Below, piece after piece: positions 8,809 through 17,806 of a stretch of 64,000 nucleotides of DNA. Source of the DNA: Thalassospira profundimaris. Lineage in GTDB: Bacteria > Pseudomonadota > Alphaproteobacteria > Rhodospirillales > Thalassospiraceae. The translations under genes and the position numbers were made by a program. The stretch is taken from contig NZ_JPWI01000004.1 of NCBI RefSeq assembly GCF_003326795.1, forward strand, positions 227,528 through 291,527, given 5' to 3'. The notes below the pieces were generated by a model. That model saw nothing but the letters and a program-made list of their open reading frames with translations. It searched no databases and was not told the DNA's origin. Positions within the stretch are counted from its first letter, which is position 1, and every line of letters starts with the position of its first letter.

Positions 8809-8840
8809 AAAAACGCGGCGAATGACATCGCCGCGTTTTT
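8809..8840. terminator. Bidirectional terminator
   Basis: AAAAACGCGGCGA (8809-8821) pairs perfectly with TCGCCGCGTTTTT (8828-8840), with T-runs on both strands. It separates two convergent genes. Confidence 0.9.
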
Positions 8841-8864
8841 CATTTCGGATTGGGAAAATGCTAA

Positions 8865-9107
8865 TCAGGTAAAGGCATTAAAGGTAATGATGGTCTGGGT
8901 GTCCTTGATATTGGGCCGTTTGTGAATCTGTTCGTTCACATAGCGCCCGATATCCTGTTCGTCTTCAACATAGACCTTGACCAGAAGTTCGAACGGACCC
9001 GAAATTGAATAAACTTCCGATACACCTTCGACCTCTTCGATAAGATCGGCGGCCACGTCATAGGCTTTGCCAAGTTCACATTTTACAAAAATGAAGAACG
9101 GATGCAT
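8865..9107 (-). CDS. Stand-alone Lrp/AsnC ligand-binding (RAM) domain protein
   Basis: An 80-residue protein that matches the C-terminal effector domain of Lrp/AsnC regulators (VKCELGKAYDVAADLI, GVSEVYSISGPFELLVKVY, DTQTIITFNAF) but has no DNA-binding helix-turn-helix. Such stand-alone RAM proteins bind amino acids or related ligands as oligomers and may modulate full-length Lrp proteins. The ATG at 9107 (MHPFFIFVK) has GGAG upstream; the longer frame to 9170 adds an unrelated tail. Monocistronic. No full-length Lrp gene lies in the window. Confidence 0.85.
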   Translation of the reverse strand: MHPFFIFVKCELGKAYDVAADLIEEVEGVSEVYSISGPFELLVKVYVEDEQDIGRYVNEQIHKRPNIKDTQTIITFNAFT

Positions 9108-9216
9108 CGGAACGGCTCCAATTTGAATTTGAATTGCAGACAAGCTACCCGGCTTGGACGCTGCTTGCAATCTTCTAGCAAGATGATTTCACCCGGTCAG
9201 GGTGATGTGAATATAA

Positions 9217-10170
9217 TCAAAGGGACGACTTTTCCGCCAGCTTGGCGCGGCTTTCAACCGCATCCTGTGTCAGGTTCCAGACCGTTGTGCCATCCGTTTC
9301 AGCCGTGAGGCTTGCCATGGCAAGGCCGGATGCAACGGCTCCGTCAAAGGTGCAATCTGGTTTGGTGTAGGCGGACAGGAACCCGGAATAAAACGCGTCA
9401 CCTGCGCCATTTACATCACGCACTCTGGTCGGAAGCGGATCCCAGAACGCGGTTCCTGCGTGTTCAGAGGAAGTCACGATCCCGGTCGCCCCAAGCGTGA
9501 TGATGACATCAGGTATGCCTTTGCCACGCAGCAACTCGATCGCAGTTTTGGCCTGACTCTTGTCATTGATCTCGATGCCGGTCAGAACCTGTGCTTCGGC
9601 GCGGTTGGCAATGAGAAGATCAAGTTTGCCAAGCACTTCCTTGAAACGTACGGCCTTGCTTGGTGACACTGTTGCTGCACACATCTTTGTGCTGCCCTTG
9701 TTGTCAGCAAGCCAGGCGATGGTGCTGGCCGGCAGGTTGGCATCAATCAGCCACCAGGGCCATGCTTGCAGGTTGGCAAGTTGCGGTAAGAGCCGTTCGA
9801 TGGTCAGAAGGTCGTAGACCTCGGCATCCATCATACCCATTGCAAGTTCACCTGTTTCATCAAGAATTGCGGTATAGCCCGCTGTATGCTTGCCTTCGAA
9901 CTTCATCATCCGGCGGGTGTCGATCCCGATTTCCGCAAGGGCTGCAATCACGTGTTCACCGTCGCCGTCATCTCCGACTGCGCCCAGCATTGCGACATTG
10001 TTTCCCAGCAGACGCAAATGTACGGCAATGTTCCGTGCGACCCCGCCCGGTTTGCGATGAAGGGTCCGAACCGGATTGGATGCAGCCGGAATATAATGTC
10101 CCGTGCATTGCAATGTACGATCAAAATGCGCGGCGCCAAAGCACAGGATATTGGCAGAGTGGGTGATCAC
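9217..10170 (-). CDS. PfkB-family carbohydrate kinase, pseudouridine kinase-like
   Basis: A 317-residue ribokinase-fold enzyme. It has the N-terminal substrate motif PGGVARNIAVHLRLLG and the C-terminal PfkB signature VRDVNGAGDAFYSGF with the catalytic Asp in GAGDAF. GGVARNIA is closest to what I know of pseudouridine kinases (PsuK), which phosphorylate pseudouridine before PsuG cleaves it. No psuG gene is next to it, so another nucleoside or sugar is possible. The start is uncertain: I use GTG at 10170 because it begins the family's first strand, and a TTG at 10215 would add 15 residues. It follows the 5'-nucleotidase gene on the same strand but a strong terminator lies between. Confidence 0.75.
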   Translation of the reverse strand: MITHSANILCFGAAHFDRTLQCTGHYIPAASNPVRTLHRKPGGVARNIAVHLRLLGNNVAMLGAVGDDGDGEHVIAALAEIGIDTRRMMKFEGKHTAGYTAILDETGELAMGMMDAEVYDLLTIERLLPQLANLQAWPWWLIDANLPASTIAWLADNKGSTKMCAATVSPSKAVRFKEVLGKLDLLIANRAEAQVLTGIEINDKSQAKTAIELLRGKGIPDVIITLGATGIVTSSEHAGTAFWDPLPTRVRDVNGAGDAFYSGFLSAYTKPDCTFDGAVASGLAMASLTAETDGTTVWNLTQDAVESRAKLAEKSSL

Positions 10171-10273
10171 GTTATGTCGCTCTTCTTGGTGGATGGGCTC
10201 GTCAGTGACGGGCAATTATCAGCCAGCGAATGTCATAAGCTGTGAGCCTGCGCAAAGGCAAGAAAAACAAAAA

Positions 10274-10297
10274 GGGGCGGCTCATATGAGCCGCCCC
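10274..10297 (-). terminator. Intrinsic terminator after the 5'-nucleotidase gene
   Basis: A perfect 24-base palindrome with arms GGGGCGGCTCAT and ATGAGCCGCCCC, followed on the minus strand by TTTTTGTTTTT. It ends the 5'-nucleotidase transcript before the kinase gene. Confidence 0.9.
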
Positions 10298-10323
10298 CCT
10301 GGATTTGGTGCAGGATGAAATCC

Positions 10324-11919
10324 TTATTTCATCATGATCCGGTCTTTTGCCATTGGCGTCATCGGGGAGTTGTTGGCGATATAGTCCGCGACTGCCTGTT
10401 CAAGGTTCGGACCGAAGTCATAAACATCACTTGCATTGTCACGGAACAGGGCATAGCCGTCGCCGCCATTGCGCATGAAGTCGTTGGAAACAACACCATA
10501 GAGTTTGTTCATATCGATAGGAACAAAGTCGTCACCCTCGGCAACCATGACATTGGATACGCGGGATCCAACCGGCTGTGACAGATCGAGGTCGAACTTA
10601 AGACCTGCGATCTGCGGGAACTGGCCCTTGTCCTCGTCGACTTTGGAAACACCATGTTCAAGCGATGCTACAACGTCCTTGCCCGAGAGCTTGAAAGTCG
10701 CCAATGCATTCTGGAACGGCAGTACAGTCAGGACTTCACCCATTGTTACAGTACCTTCGTCGATGCTTGCGCGCACGCCACCACCATTCTGGATGGCGAT
10801 CTGATAACCATCACCAGCCTTCCAAAGCATGGCGTCGGCGATCAGGGATCCCATCGAACATTCCATATGACGGCAGCTTTCGCGCGATCCGTCAGCGGCC
10901 GTAGTAAACGTACCGACTTCGATATTGCGAACGGCGTCAACTTTCTTGCTGGCTTCGGCAATTACAGCAAGGACGTCCTCGGCAGGTTTGACACTTGCAT
11001 CAAGCGGGATCGGTTCGCCCGACCATGCGGTGGCAACACCATTATCGTCAAAGGTGACGTTGAGCTCACCAAGATAACGGCTATAGGCATAAGCCTGAAC
11101 GACCAGAACCGGCTTGCCATCCGGTGCGGTTTCAACAACCGGGTAGGGATAGTTGGCCTTTTCATTGGTATTCGAAAACAGCTGGTTGTCGTGACCGCCG
11201 ACAATGACGTCAATGCCACTGACGGTGCGCGCGAGTTCGAAATCCTTGTAGGAGCCGGAATGGCTCATGACGATGATTTTGTTTACCCCCTTAAGGCGCA
11301 GTCGTGCGACCGAATAGCGTAGTGCCATTTCTGAGTCGGTAATTGAAACCTTGTCACCGGGGCTTGAAATATCGGGAGTTTCTTCGGTGGTGATACCGAT
11401 CAGGCCAATCTTTTCGCCGCCAAGTTCGACAATGGTATCGGGGATAATCTTGCCCTTGAGGCTCGATGCTGCGCTCGGATGCACGTTGGCGGACAGAACG
11501 GGAACCGTGCTTGCCTTGATAAAGGCTTCAAGGACTTCGGGACCATCATCAAACTCGTGGTTCCCGATTGTCATGGCGTCATAGCCCGCCATAGCCATCA
11601 ACTCGGCGGTCAGTTTGCCCTTGTACGTTGAATAGTAAAGCGATCCCTGAAACTGGTCACCACCATCAAGAGCGAGAACATTCCCGCCTTCCGCCTTTGC
11701 ATCACGGATGGCTGTTGCAAGACGGGCATATCCGCCAAAGCATTTGCCCTCTGCGTCGTCTTCGGCCTTGCAGGTGTTGTTATATTTCGTAACCGATTCA
11801 ACGCGATCATGGACGTCATTGGTGTGGAGGATGCGCAAGTCGTAATCAGCCAATGCGCTTCCTGCACCAAAGGTCAACATGGTGCAAGCCGACAGCAATC
11901 CTGCAATTTTTTGTTTCAT
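10324..11919 (-). CDS. Exported 5'-nucleotidase / metallophosphoesterase (UshA-like)
   Basis: A 531-residue protein that should dephosphorylate nucleotides in the periplasm. It begins with a signal peptide (about residues 1-24, ending GSALA). The N-terminal metallophosphatase domain shows the metal-binding motifs ILHTNDVHDR, DGGDQFQG, GNHEFDDG, VMSHSG and GGHDN. The C-terminal nucleotidase domain carries NGGGVRASI and LPFQNALATF. It lies divergent from the nucleoside importer, which fits release of nucleosides for uptake. GGAG precedes the ATG at 11919, and a 10-base hairpin sits in the 5' leader. Confidence 0.92.
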   Translation of the reverse strand: MKQKIAGLLSACTMLTFGAGSALADYDLRILHTNDVHDRVESVTKYNNTCKAEDDAEGKCFGGYARLATAIRDAKAEGGNVLALDGGDQFQGSLYYSTYKGKLTAELMAMAGYDAMTIGNHEFDDGPEVLEAFIKASTVPVLSANVHPSAASSLKGKIIPDTIVELGGEKIGLIGITTEETPDISSPGDKVSITDSEMALRYSVARLRLKGVNKIIVMSHSGSYKDFELARTVSGIDVIVGGHDNQLFSNTNEKANYPYPVVETAPDGKPVLVVQAYAYSRYLGELNVTFDDNGVATAWSGEPIPLDASVKPAEDVLAVIAEASKKVDAVRNIEVGTFTTAADGSRESCRHMECSMGSLIADAMLWKAGDGYQIAIQNGGGVRASIDEGTVTMGEVLTVLPFQNALATFKLSGKDVVASLEHGVSKVDEDKGQFPQIAGLKFDLDLSQPVGSRVSNVMVAEGDDFVPIDMNKLYGVVSNDFMRNGGDGYALFRDNASDVYDFGPNLEQAVADYIANNSPMTPMAKDRIMMK

Positions 11920-11942
11920 TACTACTCTCCAACAAAGAGGCT

Positions 11943-11967
11943 CTTTTCCCGTCCCTCACGGGAAAAG
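11943..11967 (-). promoter_or_regulatory. 5' leader hairpin of the 5'-nucleotidase gene
   Basis: CTTTTCCCGT (11943-11952) pairs perfectly with ACGGGAAAAG (11958-11967) around a five-base loop, ending 24 bases before the start codon on the minus strand. No T-run follows, so it is more likely a leader structure or operator than a terminator. Confidence 0.45.
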
Positions 11968-12534
11968 ATACCATCACAGATCAGAATTTCCGGGAGTGAA
12001 GTTTTCCCCTGCGCGGAATGCTAGCATCAAAATTATTCAAGGGGTATGCCCGGTTGATTACGGCGGGATGAAACTTGATCAATATGTGATCGTCATCGCG
12101 GTAAACAGAATGTCGGGAAGAATCGATTTAATCTCCAAAGTGGCTGATCGATGCATTTTCTTGAAAATTTTATTGGGCGAATTATTAAGTCTGCCGAGAA
12201 AATATATCTTCTGGAAATCTGTCTGCGAGTTTTGGGCCCGCTTCGGGAATCTAAGGGAAACCCCGCAGAAAAAGGACCCGATGGTTGATTCGGATCAGGA
12301 CGATTTTGACCGGATGGACAGGTTTTGTCTTTCCCTTGCGTGGTCGGCTATTTACAGGGCACTATATTTTGTAGTTACCATAAGCATTCACACCATGAAC
12401 AAGCGGAATGCTAAGGTTGAGGGACCGTAGCAACACCGATATGGTGGAAATACGTTTTTTCGATGAGGGAGTTCCCCCGGTTAAGGGCACCGGCGGGAAG
12501 AATAATCAGAATTCAAGCAATGAAGGGCATCGGA
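11968..12534. other. Long divergent intergenic region
   Basis: About 570 bases between the 5'-nucleotidase and the nucleoside-binding protein. An open frame crosses much of it but overlaps the nucleotidase start and looks like no protein family. It must hold the promoter of the nucleoside transporter operon. I see no riboswitch or convincing operator. Confidence 0.4.
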
Positions 12535-13530
12535 ATGAAAAAGCTTCTGACCTCGGTGGTCGCGGCTGTTGCCTGCTATGCAGGTGTTGCTTCGGCTGCA
12601 GAAATCAAACCGGCAGTGGTCTATGACCTTGGTGGCCGCTTTGACCGTTCGTTTAACCAGGGCGCATACAACGGCGCCGAAAAATACAAGGCAGACACCG
12701 GTACCGAGTATCGCGACTTTGAAATCCAGAACGATTCCCAGCGCGAACAGGCAATGCGGAACTTCGCGCGTCGCGGTATGAACCCGATCGTCGCAATCGG
12801 TTTCTCGCAGGCATCTGCACTTGAAAAAGTCGCAAAAGAATTCCCGGAAACCAAATTCACCATCGTGGACATGGTTGTCGACCTTCCGAATGTTCAGTCG
12901 GTCGTGTTCAAAGAGCACGAAGGTTCGTTCCTGGTTGGTGTCCTTGCTGCCATGGCTTCGAAAACCGAAAAAGTTGGCTTTGTTGGCGGTATGGACATTC
13001 CGCTGATCCGCAAATTTGCTTGCGGTTATGTTCAGGGTGTCAAACACGCTGACCCGAATGCAGAAGTCTTCCAGAACATGACCGGCACCACCGGTGCTGC
13101 ATGGAACGACCCGGTGAAGGGTGGCGAACTTGCAAAGTCGCAGTTTGACCGTGGCGCAGACGTTGTTTACCACGCAGCCGGTGGTACCGGCGTTGGTGTT
13201 CTTCAGGCCGCTGCAGACGCAGGCAAGCTTGGTATTGGCGTTGACTCCAACCAGAACGCATTGCACCCGGGTTCGGTTCTGACCTCGATGCTCAAGCGTG
13301 TTGATGTTGCTGTTTACGAAGCATTTGCTTCGGCAGCAGGTGACAACTGGAAGCCGGGCCTGACCATTCTTGGTCTTGCCGAAGGCGGTGTTGACTGGGC
13401 TCTTGATGAGAACAACGAGAAACTCATCACCCCTGAAATGAAAGAAGCCGTCGCCAAGGCGAAGGAAGCAATCACGTCAGGTAGCCTTGAAGTCCATGAT
13501 TACATGAGCGACAGCGCTTGCCCGATGTAA
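12535..13530 (+). CDS. BMP-family nucleoside ABC transporter, substrate-binding protein
   Basis: A 331-residue periplasmic binding protein of the basic-membrane-protein (BMP/Med) family, which binds nucleosides. It has a cleavable signal peptide (about residues 1-21, ending ASA) without a lipobox cysteine, unlike Firmicute BMP lipoproteins. Family motifs include VVYDLGGRFDRSFNQ, VGFVGGMDIPLI and GVDSNQNAL. The start at 12535 has AAGGG seven bases upstream; the frame extends further but without signal-peptide character. It leads an operon with the ATPase and two permeases, and ends only 30 bases before the ATPase. Confidence 0.93.
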   Translation: MKKLLTSVVAAVACYAGVASAAEIKPAVVYDLGGRFDRSFNQGAYNGAEKYKADTGTEYRDFEIQNDSQREQAMRNFARRGMNPIVAIGFSQASALEKVAKEFPETKFTIVDMVVDLPNVQSVVFKEHEGSFLVGVLAAMASKTEKVGFVGGMDIPLIRKFACGYVQGVKHADPNAEVFQNMTGTTGAAWNDPVKGGELAKSQFDRGADVVYHAAGGTGVGVLQAAADAGKLGIGVDSNQNALHPGSVLTSMLKRVDVAVYEAFASAAGDNWKPGLTILGLAEGGVDWALDENNEKLITPEMKEAVAKAKEAITSGSLEVHDYMSDSACPM

Positions 13531-13560
13531 GGCAGCCTTGAAGCAAACCGGGGATTTGTA

Positions 13561-15156
13561 GTGTCGGATACGATGCATCAAATGCACGGCACCGGGGAAA
13601 CCGGTGCCGTGCAACCCGCTATTGAACTGCGTGGCATTGACAAGCGGTTCGGAGCGGTACACGCAAACAAGGAAATCGACCTTAAGGTCGATAAGGGAAC
13701 AATCCACGGTATCGTGGGGGAGAATGGGGCAGGCAAGTCGACCCTGATGAGTATTCTGTATGGCTTTTATCAGGCCGATGCAGGAACAATTCATGTCGAT
13801 GGCAAGCTTTGTGATATCAGGGGTTCCGAAGATGCCATTGCCGTCGGGATCGGCATGGTTCATCAGCACTTCATGCTGGTCGAGACATTTCCGGTTCTTG
13901 AGAACGTAATTCTCGGTGTTGAGGGCGGGGCAGTTCTGCGCGACGGTGTTGACCGGGCACGCGAAGAACTTCAGCGACTTGAGCGCGAATATTCGCTCGA
14001 CATTGATCCGGATGCCATTGTTGGTGATCTGTCGGTCGGTCTTCAGCAGCGCGTTGAAATTCTCAAGGCACTGTTCCGTGGTGCTGAAATTCTTATTCTG
14101 GATGAACCGACCGGTGTTCTGACCCCGCAAGAGGCAGACCATCTTTTCCGTATTCTTGAAACCCTCAAAGAGCAGGGCAAGACGGTGGTTCTGATCACCC
14201 ATAAATTGCGCGAAATCATGGCTGCAACGGACAATGTTTCCGTCATGCGTCAGGGCGCAATGGTGGCGCATCGCAAAACAGCGGAAACCAGTCCCGAAGA
14301 ACTTTCCGAATTAATGGTTGGGCGCAAGGTGTTGTTACGCCTTGAAAAAGGTGATGCGAACCCGGCTGATACCGTTCTTAAGGTCGAAAACCTGTGCGTT
14401 GATAATGCGCAGGGTGTTCGCAAGGTCAAAAATGCAAGCTTCAACGTTCGCGCAGGCGAGATTGTCGGGATTGCCGGTGTGTCCGGCAACGGTCAAAGCG
14501 AGTTGCTAGAGGCGCTTGGCGGTATCCGTTCTGTGTCTGAAGGCGTTGTCGAGTTGAATGGTCAGGACGTGACGCCGGGTAAAGGTGTTGACGCAGCCGA
14601 ATTGCGTCGTCGTGGTGTGGCCCATGTCCCTGAAGACCGTCATCGTATGGCGATGGTAACGGCCTTTTCTGCAAAGGAAGCAGCCATTCTGGGGTACGAG
14701 GACGACCCGGCCTACCAAAAGGGTGTCTTCCTGGACTGGCAAGCGATTTCGAATGCCACAGCCAATATGATGTCCGAATTTGATGTCCGTCCGGCCAATC
14801 CGGACCTGAAGGCTGCCAATTTCTCGGGTGGCAACCAGCAAAAACTGGTTCTGGCGCGTGAAATCATGCGTAATCCGGAACTGCTTCTGGTCGGGCAGCC
14901 GACCCGTGGTGTTGATATCGGTGCTATTGAATTCATTCACAAACGTATTGTCGCCATGCGGGACGCGGGCAAAGCCGTTCTCTTGGTGTCCGTGGAGCTT
15001 GACGAAATCATGTCGCTTGCCGACCGAATTCTGGTGATGTGCGATGGTGCCATCATCGGCGAAGTCGCTGCCTCTGAGGCGAATGAACGTGTCCTTGGCC
15101 TGATGATGGCCGGTGTTGATCCGAACGAAGCCAAGGCAGTGGAGGGCCAGTCATGA
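13561..15156 (+). CDS. Nucleoside ABC transporter, double ATP-binding protein
   Basis: A 531-residue protein with two ABC cassettes, as in RbsA and the NupO/YufO nucleoside ATPases. Cassette 1 has Walker A GENGAGKST and Walker B LILDEPTGVLTP. Its signature is degenerate (LSVGLQQRV). Cassette 2 has a diverged Walker A (GVSGNGQSE), a good signature FSGGNQQKLVLARE, and a changed Walker B glutamate region (LLVGQPTRGVD). The degenerate second site is usual for this family. It starts at GTG 13561 and overlaps the first permease by 4 bases. Confidence 0.93.
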   Translation: MSDTMHQMHGTGETGAVQPAIELRGIDKRFGAVHANKEIDLKVDKGTIHGIVGENGAGKSTLMSILYGFYQADAGTIHVDGKLCDIRGSEDAIAVGIGMVHQHFMLVETFPVLENVILGVEGGAVLRDGVDRAREELQRLEREYSLDIDPDAIVGDLSVGLQQRVEILKALFRGAEILILDEPTGVLTPQEADHLFRILETLKEQGKTVVLITHKLREIMAATDNVSVMRQGAMVAHRKTAETSPEELSELMVGRKVLLRLEKGDANPADTVLKVENLCVDNAQGVRKVKNASFNVRAGEIVGIAGVSGNGQSELLEALGGIRSVSEGVVELNGQDVTPGKGVDAAELRRRGVAHVPEDRHRMAMVTAFSAKEAAILGYEDDPAYQKGVFLDWQAISNATANMMSEFDVRPANPDLKAANFSGGNQQKLVLAREIMRNPELLLVGQPTRGVDIGAIEFIHKRIVAMRDAGKAVLLVSVELDEIMSLADRILVMCDGAIIGEVAASEANERVLGLMMAGVDPNEAKAVEGQS

Positions 15157-16271
15157 GCACGACCGTCCAGTTGCCGCGTTGGATTGACGTTGGCGCCTTG
15201 CCATTAATGAACCTGCTGCTGGCTCTTTTGATTTCGGGGCTCGTGGTTCTGGCGATTGGCGAAAACCCCGTCCAGGTGGTGGAAATTCTGCTTTATGGTG
15301 CATTCGGTTATGAGGAAGCGTGGGGTTATACGCTTTATTACACCACAAACTTCATCTTTACCGGTTTGGCATTCGCCGTTGCTTTCCATTGCGGACTTTT
15401 CAATATCGGTGCCGAAGGGCAGGCCTATGTCGGTGGGCTTGGTGTAACACTTGCTGCCCTTTACCTTGATTTCCTGCCATTTCCGGTGATGCTGGTTGTC
15501 GGGATGCTGGGAGCCATGATCTTTGGGGCTGCATGGGCCTATATTCCCGCCTATCTGCAGGCACGCCGCGGATCACACATCGTGATCACGACGATCATGT
15601 TCAACTTCATCGCATCGTCGCTGATGGTTTATCTTTTGGTCAATGTTCTGCGACCGGAAGGGTCTATGACCCCGGAAAGCGAACAGATCGCCGAAAATCT
15701 GCGTTTGCCGTTCATTCATGATATAGCGGCGGCATTCGGCATCGAAATGGCTTCGAGCCCGCTTAACCTGTCATTTGTCTATGCGCTGGTTGCCAGTGTC
15801 ATGGTGTGGCTGTTCATCTGGCATACGCGTTGGGGATATGCGATCAGAACTGTTGGGGCAAATGCAGTTGCTGCGACCTATGCCGGGATCGAGCCGGGAA
15901 AATTCATCATTATTGCAATGATGATTTCCGGTGCTTTGTCTTCCTTCATGGCACTTAACGAGGTTATGGGCGTTCAACACCGGTTGCTGATTGATTTTAC
16001 AGCCGGTTACGGGTTTGTCGGGATCGCCGTGGCCCTGATGGGGCGGAACCATCCGTTTGGTATCTTCCTTGCGGCCTTGCTGTTCGGGATGCTTTATCAG
16101 GGTGGGGCGGAACTTTCCTTTGAAATTCCGACCATCTCCAATGACATGGTTGTGGTTATTCAAGGTCTTGTGATCCTGTTTACCGGTGCCATGGAGCATA
16201 TGTTCCGTCCGCGCGTCACCAAGATGTACACCGCGTGGCGTTTGCGGCGTGACGCGCAGGAGGCAGCGTGA
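15153..16271 (+). CDS. Nucleoside ABC transporter permease 1
   Basis: A 372-residue membrane protein of the branched-chain/ribose-type permease superfamily, close to NupP/YufP. It has about nine to ten hydrophobic segments and the family patterns FNIGAEGQAYVG and GFVGIAVALMGRNHP. It overlaps the ATPase gene by ATGA and the second permease by TGATG, so the four transporter genes are translationally coupled. Confidence 0.9.
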   Translation: MSTTVQLPRWIDVGALPLMNLLLALLISGLVVLAIGENPVQVVEILLYGAFGYEEAWGYTLYYTTNFIFTGLAFAVAFHCGLFNIGAEGQAYVGGLGVTLAALYLDFLPFPVMLVVGMLGAMIFGAAWAYIPAYLQARRGSHIVITTIMFNFIASSLMVYLLVNVLRPEGSMTPESEQIAENLRLPFIHDIAAAFGIEMASSPLNLSFVYALVASVMVWLFIWHTRWGYAIRTVGANAVAATYAGIEPGKFIIIAMMISGALSSFMALNEVMGVQHRLLIDFTAGYGFVGIAVALMGRNHPFGIFLAALLFGMLYQGGAELSFEIPTISNDMVVVIQGLVILFTGAMEHMFRPRVTKMYTAWRLRRDAQEAA

Positions 16272-17242
16272 TGGAAAATTTTGAACTCGTCATTCTGTTG
16301 CTTGATGCAACCTTGCGAACCTCGACGCCTCTTATTCTTGCGGCCCTTGCAGGCATGTTTTCAGAACGGTCGGGTACGATCAACCTTGCCCTTGAAGGCA
16401 TGATGCTGGGCGGTGCGTTTTCTGCGGCGGCAGTTGCCTTTTATATGAATGACCCGTGGATTGGCCTTTTGGCGGCAATCGCAACAACGATTGCCTTGTC
16501 TTTGCTTCACGGCTTTGCCTGCATCACGCATAAAGGCAATCAGGTTGTCTCGGGTATGGCGATCAATATTCTGATGTCGGGCCTGACGGCACTTGTCGGT
16601 ATTGCCCTGTTTGCACAGGGGGGCAAAACTCCGGCACTCGACAAGGCTGCTCGTTTTCAGCCAATTACCTTGCCCGGTGCCGAAGCAGTGAAGGACGTGC
16701 CAATCATCGGCCCGATCTATTTCGAACTTCTGAGTGGCCACAATATCCTTGTCTATATCGCGTTTCTTGCTGTTCCGGCTGCCTGGTGGGTGATGTATCG
16801 CACGCGATTTGGCTTGCGCCTGCGTGCTGTGGGTGAGAACCCGGGCGCAGTCGATACTGCTGGTATCGGCGTTGTCGCCATGCGCTATCGTGCCGTCATT
16901 TGCAGTGGTGTTCTTGTTGGTATGTCCGGTGCCTATCTCTCGACGGCGCAAGGGGCGTCCTTCTTGCAGGATATGACGGCCGGCAAGGGTTATATTGCGC
17001 TTGCCGCGATGGTGTTTGGTAAGTGGCGTCCGTTCCCGGCATTGGCGGCGTGTCTGCTGTTTGGCTTCCTTGATGCTGCAGCCACCCGTTTGCAGGGGGT
17101 TGTCTTGCCAGGTATCGGTGAAGTGCCGGTCCAGCTGGTACAGGCATTGCCATATGTTCTGACGGTTATTTTGCTGGCGGGCTTTATCGGGCGTGCAATT
17201 CCGCCCAAGGCTCTTGGCCGTCCATATGTGAAAGAACGCTAA
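16271..17242 (+). CDS. Nucleoside ABC transporter permease 2
   Basis: A 323-residue permease close to NupQ/YufQ, pairing with permease 1 in one channel. Typical patterns are ERSGTINLALEGMMLGGAF near the N-terminus and GYIALAAMVFGKWRP near the C-terminus, with about eight or nine membrane segments. The ATG at 16271 overlaps the upstream TGA; a GTG at 16268 is an alternative. A weak hairpin at 17253-17284 lies between it and the salvage-enzyme genes. Confidence 0.9.
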   Translation: MENFELVILLLDATLRTSTPLILAALAGMFSERSGTINLALEGMMLGGAFSAAAVAFYMNDPWIGLLAAIATTIALSLLHGFACITHKGNQVVSGMAINILMSGLTALVGIALFAQGGKTPALDKAARFQPITLPGAEAVKDVPIIGPIYFELLSGHNILVYIAFLAVPAAWWVMYRTRFGLRLRAVGENPGAVDTAGIGVVAMRYRAVICSGVLVGMSGAYLSTAQGASFLQDMTAGKGYIALAAMVFGKWRPFPALAACLLFGFLDAAATRLQGVVLPGIGEVPVQLVQALPYVLTVILLAGFIGRAIPPKALGRPYVKER

Positions 17243-17252
17243 GTTTAGTGAC

Positions 17253-17284
17253 GTCCGGTTGCAGGGTAAAATGCGCGACCGGAC
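17253..17284 (+). terminator. Hairpin between transporter and salvage genes
   Basis: GTCCGGT (17253-17259) pairs with ACCGGAC (17278-17284), followed by ATTTCTTCTT. The arms are only 7 bases with a long loop, so it may reduce, not stop, read-through into the cdd gene. Confidence 0.45.
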
Positions 17285-17392
17285 ATTTCTTCTTGCGATT
17301 AATGACGGCAAAAGGCCGTTTCATTACCACATGTCAGATGAATAGCGTGTCCGGATCGGGGCACGCATAAACTATGAGACAGGATTACGAAG

Positions 17393-17806
17393 ATGGGTGA
17401 TCTGAAACAGGCACCGCGCGACTTGATTGATGCAGCACTGGCTGCACGCGACAAGGCTTATGCGCCATATTCCAGGTTTCATGTCGGTGCTGCCTTGCGC
17501 ACGGCAGAGGGCAATGTGATTGCAGGCTGTAACGTTGAAAACGCAGCCTATCCCGAAGGCGTCTGTGCCGAAGCGGGGGCGATTTCGGCCATGGTTCTTT
17601 CGGGGGAAACCAAGTTCGACGAGATAGTCGTTGTCGGTCTTGGCGATGTGGCGTGCACGCCGTGTGGTGGTTGCCGACAAAAGATCCGGGAGTTTACCGG
17701 CAGTGATGCGACCATTTTCATTATCAATGATGCTGGCAAGACACTACTGACTCTTACACGCGAAGAGCTTATTCCCCATTCCTTTGGACCGGAGAATTTG
17801 AAATGA
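17393..17806 (+). CDS. cdd: Cytidine deaminase
   Basis: A 137-residue homotetrameric-type cytidine deaminase that converts cytidine and deoxycytidine to uridine and deoxyuridine. The zinc site is clear: CAEAGA with the catalytic Glu, and PCGGCRQ with the two further cysteines. The substrate motif YAPYSRFHVGAAL and NVENAAYPEG are present. Length is normal for the family. It follows the nucleoside importer and overlaps the purine nucleoside phosphorylase gene by 4 bases, so imported nucleosides can enter catabolism directly. Confidence 0.95.
   Translation: MGDLKQAPRDLIDAALAARDKAYAPYSRFHVGAALRTAEGNVIAGCNVENAAYPEGVCAEAGAISAMVLSGETKFDEIVVVGLGDVACTPCGGCRQKIREFTGSDATIFIINDAGKTLLTLTREELIPHSFGPENLK

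Noticed and set aside
11879..12430. A 183-residue frame in the intergenic region before the nucleoside operon
   Set aside because: It overlaps the nucleotidase start, has no known domain and a poor ribosome site. I treat the region as regulatory.
12481..13266. A 261-residue frame antisense to the nucleoside-binding protein
   Set aside because: Complete overlap with a well-supported BMP gene and no family features.
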